A DNA stretch of 64,000 nucleotides, taken from assembly GCF_020520425.1 (NCBI RefSeq), contig NC_079491.1, forward strand, positions 7,303,143-7,367,142. The letters run 5' to 3'. The notes under the pieces are model-generated. The model was not told the origin of the DNA and did no database searches. It was given only the letters and a program-made list of their open reading frames with translations. The position numbers and the translations under genes are program-made. Shown here one piece after another: positions 34,501 to 46,228 of the stretch (its first letter is position 1; every line of letters starts with the position of its first letter). This DNA comes from Spinacia oleracea. Lineage: Eukaryota > Streptophyta > Magnoliopsida > Caryophyllales > Amaranthaceae.

Positions 34501-35915
34501 TTGTTATACTATTATCGGTCGTATGGGTTGGTGCATTTGATGGAGTTGGGTTCCAACATAAAGGGGAATTGTTTAACTTGAAAGGGTTACCTACGGCTGT
34601 TAGTTTGTTTATGTTTTGTTACAGTGCTCACCCTGTTTTCCCTCCACTATACACTTCCATTCAAAAGAAACATCAGTTTTCTACGGTACGTAAACCTCCA
34701 ACCCGATCTATGTTTTTGTCTATGATTTTATATTACTTAATGTAATTTCGTATGCACCAATGATGTCTTAATCTAGTGATAGACCGAATGTCTGTGTATG
34801 GTAGTTTATAGGTTCGAGTCGCCACTAATAATATTTGTTGTAGTGTTAAAAAAGCTTATATTGATGCATGTTTAAGGCGAAATGAAAAGTTCGAGTGACA
34901 AAGAGTAAAATTTGTCGATGATATCAAAATTTTTACTTTCTTATATCGCCGAAAAACACACTAGAATTATAGATATTATCACAATCTAGACCTGATCAAT
35001 AGGCGGGATGTGTTTAGGACGGGCCACGGTCAAAATTACATTCTGCCCTATTGTGTTGGACTAGGCTAGGCCAGACATCAGGTCAAATTTTATGTCAAAG
35101 CCCACTATTTTAGACCAAAAATAGCGGATTTTTCATGGCGGACCAATTTTATAACTAAAATTTCAATTTTGCGTTGCCCAAATCCACCCAAAAAAAATTA
35201 AAACCGGGCAGCGTATCAGGCTGAACCAATAAAAACGGGCCTGAAAATATGCCCAAACCCCACTATTTTCAGGCTAGGTCAGCGGGCCGGCTCAAGATGG
35301 TCGGGGTCTATGACAATCTATATTTCAATTTTATAAACTTTATAATGGTTAACTTGCTAAGTTAATGACATTGCTCCGTTTGTATATGGGCAGGTCTTAC
35401 TCCTATGTTTCACAGTATGCACACTGAGTTACGCAGCAATGGCAATCTTAGGGTACGCAATGTTCGGTCCAGGAGTAAACTCGCAAATCACATTAAACCT
35501 TCCGACGTCAAAGCTAGCCTCGCAAGTAGCAATCTACACCACATTGGTGACTCCATTAGCAAAATACGCACTCATGTTAAAGCCCGTGGCAATTACAACC
35601 GAGAGTTGGTTTCCTACATACCAGAAGAACAAGTCCTTCAGAATCTTCATCAGAACATTCTTGGTTGCTACACAAGTTATCGTTGCGTTGTGTATTCCGT
35701 TCTTCGGGTATCTCATGTCACTTGTTGGAGCATTGTTAAGTGCAACTGCATCTCTTACCATCCCTTGTGTTTGTTACATGAAGATTTCTCGAACTAAATG
35801 GGGTAGTGTTGAGATGGTTGCTATCCTAAGTGTTATAGTCTTGAGTATTCTTATTGTTGTTTTTGGTACCTACACTTCTTTGGTCCAAATCATTGGGGAA
35901 ATCACCACTTCTTGA
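31550..35915 (+). CDS. amino acid transporter, AVT1 type (AAAP family)
   Basis: Three exons (31550-31697, 34078-34685, 35394-35915) join with GT-AG ends into 425 residues. The acidic, polar N-terminal tail (about 40 residues) is followed by the family signature ITGIGILSVPYALAAGG in the first membrane segment. About ten further hydrophobic segments follow, including FVILLSVVWVGAF, VLLLCFTVCTLSYAAM and VEMVAILSVIVLSILIVVF. FCYSAHPVFPPLYTSIQ matches the conserved loop of vacuolar amino acid transporters. AVT1 proteins move neutral amino acids across the tonoplast; substrate and location here are inferred from the family. The length fits the shorter plant AVT1 members. Intron 1 (2.4 kb) holds nested MITEs and intron 2 a hAT MITE, all outside the splice sites. 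No defects are seen. Confidence 0.9.
31847..32171. mobile_element. MITE in intron 1 of the transporter gene
   Basis: GGCTCCGTTTGGTAGGGCG begins it and the inverted CCCTACCAAACGGAGCC ends it. The interior pairs further (GTAAAA.../TTTTAC). It is 325 bp. The target duplication is unclear, so it may be hAT or Harbinger type. Confidence 0.7.
32751..33230. mobile_element. Stowaway MITE carrying a second Stowaway
   Basis: CTCCCTCCGTCCATTTTAAG begins it and CTTAAAATGGGACGGAGGGAG is its inverted end. Removing the inner element leaves about 220 bp. It lies in intron 1 of the transporter gene. Confidence 0.8.
32776..33032. mobile_element. nested Stowaway MITE
   Basis: CTCCCTCCGTCCCAGAATAC and its inverted match, with TA duplicated (32774-32775, 33033-33034). 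It lies inside the Stowaway at 32751 and is 257 bp. Confidence 0.85.
33296..33866. mobile_element. Stowaway MITE with an internal insertion
   Basis: CTCTATCCGTCCCTTAATAT begins it and the inverted TTAAGGGACGGAGGGAG ends it, in TA context. It matches the family of 24085-24412. An insertion of about 270 bp starting near TATGGGTGTTCATAAAAAAC (33523) has no counterpart there and may be a hAT-type MITE. Confidence 0.7.
34987..35310. mobile_element. hAT MITE in intron 2 of the transporter gene
   Basis: TAGACCTGATCAAT begins it and GTCGGGGTCTA ends it. The flanking 8-mers TCACAATC and TGACAATC (34979-34986, 35311-35318) differ by one base. The interior is rich in GGCCCG/CGGGCC words. It is 324 bp and related to the element at 49538. 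Confidence 0.75.
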
Positions 35916-36582
35916 GGTTAATTTGGGTTTGAATAATTAATTAATGCGTAGATTTTATGATTCATTTGATTTTTTGATCAATTTTGTACGAGTGTTGAAT
36001 GGTATAGATCGGTCAGTTTATTTACCGAGAAGATCTAAACTTGTAATTTTTCCGTGTTGGAATTCATCTTCCAATACTTTATGGATAAAATTACTACTAT
36101 GTAGTTCCAGAAAGATTTAAACTTGTAATTTACCAATTAATTCACATATTGTAAGGGATCTCAAAATCTCAAATTAGCTAGAAGTGAGTCAAGTGGCCCA
36201 CATAACTTAAATCTCAAAGCAAACATTTATTTGCAAGCGGACTATAATAAATACTTTTGGATCCTCTACAGTTTTAATAAAAATGTAGAGTTTGAACAAT
36301 ATCAACATTTCAAAATGTAAATGGAACTTAATGAAACAGAGATAGTATGTACATAAAACAATATTTTTGGAAAATAAAAAGAATAACAAAATTGTGGGAT
36401 TTGAAGTACGAATATTTATTTCGAGGAAAGTGATTTATTTGATATAAAGAAATCGTTATCCTTTTCCTTTTTTACAACAAAGAAGATATACCGTATACGG
36501 AGTATATAAATATAGACGAAGTATATAGTCATACACTCATACAGAGGTACTTCGTATAACCCTATATATATTCTAAACCTAA
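35916..36582. other. intergenic; promoter region of the 36.6-kb F-box copy
   Basis: The first 250 bp are probably the 3' UTR of the transporter gene. A TATA-like GTATATAAATATAG lies at 36503-36516, before the leader CTAATTCTTTCC shared with the other F-box copies. Confidence 0.4.
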
Positions 36583-37817
36583 TTCTTTCCGCGAAGAAGA
36601 AGAAACCGGAAAAAGAAGAACAAGAATTTGTCCAGATGGAAAGTCTTACCACCGGAGCTGGATTTACCACCAGAGTTGTGGACGGAGGTATTGGTGAGGC
36701 TGCCGGCAAAAGCCCTTGAAAAATTCAGGTGTGTTTGTAGAGCTTGGTGCTCTACGATCGATAAACCTGATTTCTTATCGATGCATCTTAGTCTTTACAA
36801 GAATAATGTTGACAAGAATCGTTTTCTAGTTATGAAGAATTCAAAGGGATGCAGTATACTTCAAGTTCGTCAAAGAGATAACTTTAAGATAAGTACAAAC
36901 TTTCTGCAGAAGAATATGAGCGAAAACATTGACGTTCTTGGATATTGTAATGGTTTGGTTTTGCTTTCACGGAAAGATGATTATGGTATGATTAAGCTAT
37001 GGAACCCTTCTATACAAAAATCTATTGTTCTTCCCCGTTGTCCTGGCGTTAGACAAATTAAAGCTCCTATCGTTGGATTTGTCCCTTCTAGTCATGAATA
37101 TAAAGTGGCTGCCTTTAGCTTTTCTGTTGAGAAATTATCAGTGTCGATTTCAGTTTATTCAGTTAGTGATCATATCTGGAGGGAAAAAACAGTTATGATT
37201 GATTTTCCAGTTATATTTGTTCAAAGTATGGGGTACCGCCAAAAATACGATTACTCTATGATCTTTGATAAATGGAAATTTTATTACTCTCGTGGGGCTG
37301 TGCACTGGCTTGTTTCCGATAAGAAACAACCTGAATAGTGAATACGAACCTAAACCTACACATGTTCGACTTTGGTGTGGAATTGCCGGTTGTTGAAGAT
37401 GAAATGGTAATGCATAGTATGTTTAACCTAGGCGAATCATTGGCCGTCTTTGGTGTCTCGGAGCAGAGAACCTGCATTTGGGTTTGGGTTATGGCGGAAA
37501 ACTTAAGCAACAACCCATGGAGTCTATGGTTTTCAGGAGACTCTAATTTGGATACCTCTAGATTTTTCTCCAAAACACAGTTATTGTTATATAAGAAGCT
37601 ATTCTATGATGAGAGTACAAGTACATTCATTGTAGTATACAAGAGTACAACAATATTGTTTGTAGTATACAACTACTACAACCACGAGTATGATGAACCA
37701 ATGTCTTACAATATTATAACTCGTGAAATACGACGTTTGAGAGAATCTACGGCCGGCCTTAGAATCAAATTTGCAGATACTTATGTGGAGAGCTTGGCTT
37801 TATGCAGTGGACGTTAA
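36583..37817 (+). pseudogene. F-box/FBA gene lacking its start codon and frameshifted
   Basis: The open frame begins RRRNRKKKNKN, matching residues 3-13 of the 16.2-kb copy, but no in-frame ATG precedes the F-box (LPPELWTEVLVRLPAKAL, FRCVCRAWCSTID). About 60 bp containing the ATG are missing between CTAATTCTTTCC and GAAGAAGAAG. The FBA domain follows: LGYCNGLVLLS, KLWNPSIQKSIVLPRCPG, SVSDHIWREKTVMIDF, YYSRGAVHWLVSDKKQPE, then a stop at about 37338. The rest continues in a second frame to 37817 (ELPVVEDEMVMHSMFNLGE, TCIWVWVMAENLSNNPWS, IITREIRRLRES, YVESLALCSGR). Relative to the 49.9-kb copy there is an 8-bp loss at CATGTTCGAC and an in-frame 18-bp loss. It is not translatable as a full F-box protein. 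Confidence 0.8.
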
Positions 37818-38772
37818 GACCAAACTTTGCTACGCTAATTCACAGATTGTTTTGTTGCTTGGTACTGGTACACTCTTAAGACCCTACAAACTTTTCCTAA
37901 TGCAAGATTGCTTTTTTCTTCATTTGTAGCTTGTAAGTTGTAAAGACTGAAGTATTTAACTTATACAATTATTAGATATCATTTTCTTTTGGAATTGAAT
38001 AATATCCGTAATCGTAACTATAATGGTACCCCTGATCTATCCAAACTTTTGGATATGGGATTGATTTGATAACTGTATAAGTTATAATACCCTAGATTGG
38101 GTATATAACAACCTTTCAGGTTTATAAGTAATTTTATTGGACCCACTTTTTAACACTAATTTTAGATTTATTAATTAATTAAAATAATTAAAATATAATT
38201 AACGATTGATTAGGATATGATTAGTGATTAATTGGCCGGAATTTTGACTAAGGTAGTAATTGACAACAATTAACTAAAGATCTAGGTAGTAATTTTAACA
38301 ATCTAGGTAGTAATATGCAAAGTCACCAAATACCTAGGTAGTAATTAGTAAATTTTAATTAATAACCAACGTTGTAACATTATTTATGTCACTCGAACTT
38401 TTCATTTCGCCTTAAACATGCATCAACGTAATTCCCCTTTATGTTGGAATCGTTACAACTTTAAGTTTAGATCAACTTTCTGGTAAGCTGACCTGAAAAT
38501 CGGGATACCCACAGTCCCACACTAATGTTTCCATTTGATGACGATTCATCTGACCGGCTAATTAAGTGAACGATGAGCGAATTTACTGTGAAATGTGGGT
38601 ATCGAAGGGTTGTCTAAAGGGAAGGGACATGTCCTCTTCATACCAACAACCATCATCTATGCTACATCAAAACAAATTAGTTTAACAAAGGAATTGAAAA
38701 TACGTCTATAATTAAAATTACTTGCATGATCAACAATCTCAATTTATTTCTTGAAGATATTAAAACCCACCA
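37818..38772. other. intergenic, nothing recognised
   Basis: The first 100 bp share CTAATTCA.AGATTGTTT with the 3' flanks of the other F-box copies. A short tandem of CTAGGTAGTAATT words is at 38275-38350. No gene is seen. Confidence 0.4.
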
Positions 38773-39107
38773 AGGCCTTGTTCGGCAAAAGTAGCGGTAG
38801 CGGGTAGCGGTTAGCGCCTTAGCGGTTGAGTAGCGGTTAGCGGTTGAAGTAGCGGGTAGCGGTGAATGGTAGCGGATAACGGTTAGCCGTCAAAGTAGCG
38901 GGTAACAAATATGAGTGTTCGATAAAAGTAGCGGTTGATATTATAAAATAAAATAAAAGCTGAAATATTATTTAAGACTTTAATATAAATTTGTCAAACG
39001 CTATCCGCTACCTTAAACACGTACTACTAATTTTAATGTTTGATAAAAACTACTCAACCGCTACCTCTACCGCTACCTAAACCGTTACCTCACCAAACAC
39101 TTACCAA
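38773..39107. mobile_element. MITE rich in GTAGCGG repeats
   Basis: GGCCTTGTTCGGCAAAAGTAGCGG-like sequence on the left is mirrored by CCGTTACCTCACCAAACACTTACC on the right. Both arms are built of GTAGCGGT/ACCGCTAC words. No target duplication is identified; hAT type is likely but unproven. The ends are approximate. Confidence 0.5.
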
Positions 39108-39268
39108 GTTTTCATAATGGATCATGTGCATGTGATTAGTTTAGAGAATTGAGGAGATATTCAAGGACCAAATCTAACATGCATATCAAAGAAAAATATG
39201 TAACAAACATGGAGAAAATATATCAACTTCACCTAACATTTAGGATGAAAAAATCAGGATGGTGATAC

Positions 39269-39914
39269 CTTATCCTCATCTGGCCACAATGGTGAGTAAA
39301 AGCTTTGGTTTGAAGGGGGTTCCATTGGAAAATTGACTACAGTTGATGATGACAAAATATTGACCTATTACATATTGAACAAAATATTAAACTAATTTAC
39401 ATACAATTAAGAATTAATATAGATTCATTAGGAAATGTTTTTTACCAATGAACTCGAACAAGGCGGTTGATGTTATTGTGTATTCTGATCATGACTAAAC
39501 TCATTAGGATTTGTATGCCACAATTTAGTATAACCAACATTTCCATGGACCGGGATTGGAGGCCATCCACCTTGAACCCCATCACCATTGCTACCCGGAC
39601 TCAAACAAGGTATTGATCCTAAGTGAAAATTCTCGGTATTTGGTAACATAAAAATCGGATTTTGAGACGACAAATTAATCGGCATTGGAGGAGGTGATGG
39701 AGGACGACAAGATTTTAGTGGCTTTTGGTTATTAGGAATTGGTAAATTAGGCAATGGCAATGGCAAATGAATACCATTTCGAGAAGGCGAATCCGTGGAT
39801 GGAGATGAAAATTTGCTTCAACTTTTTTGATGATGATATTGATGATGATCTATTAACAATCCCATCATCACCACAAATGTTGCTACACATTTGTTTTTGA
39901 TCTTCTTGAATCAT
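39269..39914 (-). pseudogene. two-exon fragment of an unrecognised gene, probably a regulator
   Basis: Exon 1 (39914 down to 39446) starts MIQEDQKQMCSNICGDDG and then a serine run. It changes frame at about 39810 and continues as a proline- and asparagine-rich region (LPLPLPNLPIPNNQKPL, GGWPPIPVHGNVGYTKLW). It reaches an in-frame TAA shortly before a GT donor. Exon 2 (39364-39269, 32 codons, AG and GT edges) reads TVVNFPMEPPSNQSFYSPLW. Low complexity with a GWPPxPVH motif suggests a plant transcription factor, perhaps of the APRR2/GARP kind, but I do not recognise it firmly. No DNA-binding domain remains, and the next part would lie where the MITE at 38773 now sits. One frameshift and one stop mark it as a remnant. 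Confidence 0.45.
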
Positions 39915-39979
39915 CCTTAATTCTATCTTTTCTTCTTCTCCCTACCTCCTTCGATCATGAACCTATGATACTTACATCT

Positions 39980-39982
<3 letters not shown>

Positions 39983-40056
<74 letters not shown>
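39983..40056. repeat. (TA)n microsatellite
   Basis: 74 bases of pure TA repeat just upstream of the remnant gene's start. Confidence 0.95.
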
Positions 40057-40059
<3 letters not shown>

Positions 40060-40850
40060 ACTAAATTTCGAAAACTTTATCAAATTCGAAATATGATTTT
40101 TTTTTTCTTAATCTAACAACTTAGAAATAAATCTTTACTAATTAAGAAATTAATTATTATAGTAAATGGATCTAAAGTGGCTATATCTACTCTAAACTAA
40201 ACTAAGATTTTCACTCTACACGGTGACACTCATGAAACAAATTTTATACAAAATGACCTACCCAGAAATAAAGGAGTTCCCCAAAAAGTGAAATCTCATT
40301 AAAATCACACAAATTTTATAAAATTTAAAATATAACATTTTTTTGAGGACGCATGCGGAAGTTTTGATGGACCTGAATAATATAACAAAATTGTATTTTT
40401 TTCATTGATTACATTAATAAGAATTGTACAACAATATTTGCGAGAGCTCATGTCTCTCACTTATCTCTTTGGTAGAACCCTTGTTTTTACCCCTCATGTT
40501 TGTGGGAGCTCTCTTTATGGGCTCATTCCTAAACTTATGCAAATACAAACTATTTATAGTTGTTCAATATAGGTCATTTTCATTCTCTAGAATTTTTTAC
40601 CTCTTTCACTAAATAAATTTTTCTAGACGCTTAACTAGATATTTTTCAAGTAAATTCTAGACATTGTTTTGGCTAGATTTTTCTACACACTTTACTACTA
40701 GATTTTTATATAACACCTTGTAGATTTAGATTTTTCTAGATTAATAGATTTTGGGTCCATAACCTACCAAATACTTTCTAAATACAGAATTAAATCAATT
40801 TTATGTGACTTTCACGTGTCCTCGGTTGCTTCTCTTCTGTTCGATAATCA
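40057..40850. other. intergenic, nothing recognised
   Basis: AT-rich sequence with several CTAGATTTTT words. No gene or repeat termini are seen. Confidence 0.4.
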
Positions 40851-41345
40851 AGAATGGGATAATTGATTAATTTCGTTCTAGAGAACAAGAACTTTTGAAA
40901 AATATATTACGATAAATTTTAATCATATTTGTACATTCTGTTTGTACGTCCAATTGACTTTTAGTTGGTCCTGTAGTCTGAAAGCCCACTTGGATAAATA
41001 CAACATAATCCAGTTATCTTCCACAAGTCTCTACGCCTCTTAAGCGGCCCACGGCCCATTTGTAATGCTACATTTATTACACGAACACTATAAATACGCC
41101 GTCTTAGTGCACATACCAAAATACGTTCATTTATTATTTTTACATACACTTTAATTTATAGAGCTTACTCTCGAACCTAGTATTTACTTAGGCATCGGAT
41201 GGGCTTTACTCGTAACATCCCCGAGACCAGTTAACTCAGTTGTGTGGAGGTATTCTTGGACTAAAACACTCAAGACCATGTTAGATCTTCTTCCACTACA
41301 AAAGGGTATTTAATCCGAATCCCATTATTTCATACACGGAACACA
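40850..41345 (+). mobile_element. possible LTR fragment of a Ty3/gypsy element
   Basis: A TATA-like CTATAAATACGCC (about 41089) is followed after about 100 bp by CTTAGGCATCGGATGGGCTT. That resembles the R/U5 part of long plant gypsy LTRs. No internal region is present. It is an old remnant and this is a weak call. Confidence 0.35.
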
Positions 41346-41466
41346 TTCAATTGCTATTTCACTAGTGTTATTCAAGAAAATAGTTGACATAAATTTGTTG
41401 TAGGTGGGTATTTTTTGTTATTGCATAACATATTATTAGCAAGAACTGTATATGTTTTTATTAAAA

Positions 41467-41606
41467 CTAGTACAAAACCCGTGCCATGCACAAATGGTTA
41501 TATATTTTTAATTCATTAGTTTTTTACTTTTATGTATCATATATGAACTTTATTAGCATCATTACTTAAAGTAGATGATATATTTTTTAAATAACGTGGT
41601 AATAAA
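41467..41606 (-). mobile_element. Helitron 3' end, fragment
   Basis: On the minus strand, GTGCATGGCACGGG then TTTTGTACTAG is a Helitron-type hairpin and terminus. The 5' end cannot be placed; the next Helitron begins immediately to the right. Confidence 0.5.
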
Positions 41607-41874
41607 TCTATACTATATATTAAAAGGCGTTTCAAAAGAAGTTTACATGGCGCTCTGCTTATTAGTCATTCACTCTATGCGATTTTCACATACATGAAAA
41701 AAAATGTGAAATATGATTTGTATAAAGTTTGAACCCCTAACCTTGTGTTTAATTAATAAAGCTTTTACCACTATGACATAACGTGTTTCATGTTATCATT
41801 ACGAAAATATAAATAAATAAATAAAAATGTTACTAATGTGGTAACTCGGGGCATCGCCCGAACCCAGAAACTAG
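41607..41874 (+). mobile_element. short non-autonomous Helitron
   Basis: It begins TCTATACTATATATTAAAAG and ends with the hairpin CGGGGCATCGCCCG, then AACCCAGAAACTAG. It lies between A and T and is 268 bp. Confidence 0.75.
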
Positions 41875-42617
41875 TTACCAATTAAAAAGAAAATAATGCA
41901 CAACCAAATAAAAGAACTAAAAGCCAGAAGATCGATCACCAAAAAAATAAAAAAATAAATATAAGCCAATAAGGTAAAAAATTAAAAAAAACTAAAAGTC
42001 ATCTAACTTTGGATGAAAATTCCTATTTAAATAAAATGAAAAATAAAACTTTTTCGATCTTATGACTTATCTTCTTTGTTCATCATCTTCTCCATTCCTA
42101 TAGATTAATAATCCAATTATATTTGTGTGAATTTAGAGCATAAGAGGCTGATACGAGCATATTGTATTACTTTCTGTGAATGATTCAACAATGCATAAGA
42201 AAACACATTAACTTCTAAGATGGTAACACTAAGTTAAGAAGTTTGTACGTAATTTTTCAATAGTAAATGATTATACTTGTTAATTAAAAAGACACATTAC
42301 CTTCTCATCCATAAGAACTATTTCAATGCCGTATGGATCTATATGAGTCTTAGAGCTATGAGTTTTCTAGAATCGAATTACACTAGTTTGTATGCTCCAT
42401 GATTAGTTCAATGGAGTGACATCCAAAACTAAATTTAATCTTGACACCATGATGATCAGTGAATATTATTCGAAAAATAATTGTGCAGTGTTTCCCTTAT
42501 ACTTATATCATTTATATAGTCGTAGACGTACAACAACACAACTTATTTTTTAATCCAAAAAATAAGCTATATTTAAAATCAAAAAATCTTTATGTGTAGA
42601 CGTTTTGTTATAGAAAA
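41875..42617. other. intergenic, nothing recognised
   Basis: AT-rich sequence between two Helitrons. No open frame or repeat of note. Confidence 0.4.
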
Positions 42618-43111
42618 CTAGTCTAATATGCACGCGATGCGTGCGGAATTATATAAAAACTTAAAATTGTATTACAACCACTAAATATAATAAAAAATGT
42701 TCACAAAGTAGTAACATTTCGAAATAAAAATAGAATTATATTAAATTACACAATATATTGTTGTTAATTCTAGATGTCTCTGAAGAGACATAAAAACAGA
42801 ATTACATTAAATTACACAACATATGAACATCTATATCACATAAGAATAAATTATGTAGCTGAATAAAAGTAATTATGAAGTGATAGAAACTTAACATAAT
42901 GATGCTAACGTAAACCCGTTAAAGGCCAACATTGGGCTTAAATATTGAGCCCAAACAAAGAAGCTTTCAAAAAAGACAATAGCCTGAATACAAAACTCTA
43001 CCCAAGTGTTTCACCTTTTTCTTTCATTACCCTATCTTTTGTTTTGCCGTGAAACTTGAAGGATGATTCAGCCGTAATTCCTGCACCAGAGGAGAGAGAA
43101 TATAAGAATAC

Positions 43112-44194
43112 AAAATGGCGGAAAAGGAAGTCACTAATCAAAATCCAAACTCGCAAGTTCATGACCACTCGGCTTCTCTCATGAAGCAATTCTTTAGTTC
43201 TTCTCCCTCTTTTCTCCATTGATTGTCTTCTCTCAAGTGCAGTTTAGTTCCAGTTTTTATGACATTGTGGACCGTCATGGATCTCAACCTCAGTAGTATC
43301 TCCACTCGTGTGGATCAAGAAGATGATAGTCTTTTGGTCACATCGCAGCATTGTCGATTTATGTTGTTCAGTTACCTAACCAGTCCACCAAAACAGATTT
43401 TGCTTAAAAAACCGCCAACCACAACAATAACTGCAATGAAGGTAAAAACGTAAGTGTAACAAAGTAACATACGCATAAGCAAAGCTGAAAGGGAAAAAAA
43501 AGATAACCCTCAGCCGCAGCTGCTGCTGGGAAAAACAGAAGAAAAACAACAGTTGAAACAGCTGGAATGAACAACCCATAGCAGCAGACTGTAACAACAG
43601 AACAAACAGTCTGCAAACACTCTAACACAAATCTGCACATATCAAAAGTATGAAAATCAAACTGCACCTGCAGCTGCTGAACCAAAAACTACCAGAAGAA
43701 CCAATCTGCACATATAAGAAGTGCAGGTGCTGCTGTTTTCTTCTGTTTTTCCCAGAGTACGTTGTTGGCTAATGATGTAGCAGCTGCTATGTTCTACTGC
43801 AGTGTTCTGCTACCGTCTTAGAATTCATTTCAAACAAATCCATCCAGCCTATGAAAGCAAGGACCCTATTCTCAGGAACATCTTGAGCATAACCAAGAGT
43901 AGGGCCACTGGAAACCCTAATCCTATTATTCATACAACCCCATAGAAAAAAATAAAACCAACAATAATTATTCACATTGATAAAGGATACCCGCATCCTT
44001 TAACTTCAACTTCTGACAATTGAACAATGAGTCTCCTATCTCAGCTATCATCGCAGTGTCACTACAAAAATGGCGGAAAAGTAGTCACAAATCAAAATCC
44101 GAACTCGCAAGTTCATGACCACTCGTCTTCTCTCAAGGAAGCAAAATTCTATAGTTCTTCTCCCTCTTTTCTCCATTGATTTTCTTCTCAAATT
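43112..44194. repeat. 130-bp direct repeat inside the Helitron
   Basis: Copies at about 43112-43240 and 44062-44194 share AACTCGCAAGTTCATGACCA and TTCTCCCTCTTTTCTCCATT with few differences, 950 bp apart. This may be an internal duplication or two captures of one sequence. Confidence 0.7.
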
Positions 44195-46228
44195 GTTATT
44201 CCATAATTTTAGTAATTGTATTAAGTAGTAATTATATTTCAATCATTCTACCTTTTAAAAAAAAAATCTTGACGTTTTTGATAGCTACTGAATTTGTGGC
44301 GTGATTGGTGGAGCAAAGTCGCAAACTAATGTGACTTTCCTTTTTCTTATTTTCTGTTTCAATTATGGCATGATTTTTGGTGAGTTAACCTGTATATTCT
44401 GCTGTGATTAAAAATATTATAAAATATAGGGGATATTAAATGTTTTTAAGGTGACTTAACTTTCTGATTCAAAGCCTTCATTGCATCTGTTAACTTGAGA
44501 AATGAATAGTTACCGCTAGTGATCCATTTCATCTATGCAATATATAAAACCTTAAAAATCAATTGTCCAGTTTATAATCATGGTAACTAATGATAAGAAT
44601 CGAACAAACAAAGTAGTTAATTAGGGGGAAAAGTTGTCACCTTTTGCTTAAAATCTTAAATATTTCATTTCAAATTTGCAATTGATCAATTGAATATGAA
44701 AATTGTATTAGAATTTCATCCAAAGCAGCAAATACAGAGCATCATGATCACAATCATAATAACCTCAATAAAAAAAGTACTCTTGTAAAATTAGAGAAGC
44801 AAGAAATGGAAACAATAGAGCAAATTTACCTGATGAGAAGTGGAAACAATAGAGCAAGTTCAGGCCATGAATTCTTCTTTACAAATTCAGCATCAACAAC
44901 AAAACTATCAAAAATCAAAAGTCGATCAGTTACAAACTTACAATTACCGTATCATCAAAAACCAAAAGGGAAATAGGAAATTCGGAAATTCAGCTAAAAA
45001 AGTTAGGTTACTGCTTCTAACCTAAGAACCGGAAATTCCGCTCGAATTAACGATTCCAATAGCATCTCCTTAAATTCCTGACTAAAAGAACCCGATCGAC
45101 CTTCCCATGAACATTTCGTTGAATCAAGTTCTTAAAATAATAAGCAGCAGCTACTTTACCATCTCCTACACAGTTTAATCAAGTTCAAATTTTCAATTTT
45201 TTGAATCGCAATTAGAAATTCAACTGATTTAGTGCAGGAATCAAATTGATAATATGAAATAGTAGAAATGAATTACCGTTAACATGGGAGAGGAGAGAGA
45301 AAGGGAAATCTATCCCTGGAGAAACATAGGCTGTCAAGTAATTTTGTCCCAGTCTCCTACATAGTAAGAAAACATCCATCACATGTCAGATAAAACTATA
45401 TTCTGCTTTGCCATGATGCTCTTGTGTTAAACACAAAGATCCAGTGAATATAATTAAAATTAACCTAAAATATTGATGATTATTGTCAAGGACCTCAAGT
45501 CCTCAAGGTATGGAGAATTATACAAATTAGTGAGGTAAATAAAATTCCAAAGCTCATCTGGTAGCAAACCTATAGCATCAATTTCATAGACCTTCAATTT
45601 CTCGGACATTAGTCACTATCTCCGTTTACACTTTGTACAGGAGGCTGCTCAAAGTTTTTAACAAAAATGGAAGAATTGTAGCTTTGCGATGACGAATATG
45701 GTTGGACCAACAGAGCAAGTTAGTTTCGCAAACAACCCTGTAAAAGGGTTTTACTTCTTACCAACTGGAATAAACTTGGTAAGATCAGTTACCTACGTAC
45801 CCCCATCTAGTTCATCAATATTCATTAATCTCCGACCAAGATTTAATTAACCTATACATTCTTGAGATCATTTTATTGCAGAGTTTAATAGTGATGCACA
45901 TAGTTTGTTAACACACACCAGCTTATTAGTGATATTAGGTTAATTACAACTTAATTTAATCATCTCATGTTAACACACACCAGAATTCCCCTTCCAATGT
46001 ACCTGATCAATCAATCACCAGTCCAAAACCCCAAATTCTACAATTATAAGTGATTAAGGCGGTGTAAAAGGTGCAGAAATTCACCGAGTAAAATTGCAGA
46101 GTAAAATTAAACTCACGGGATTAACTCCCTTCAAAATTATACTACAATTATGATTAGGAGACAAAATTAAATATGAACTAATAAGTAAATAAATATTTAG
46201 GTTTTGAAATTAAAGGAGTTCCACAAAC

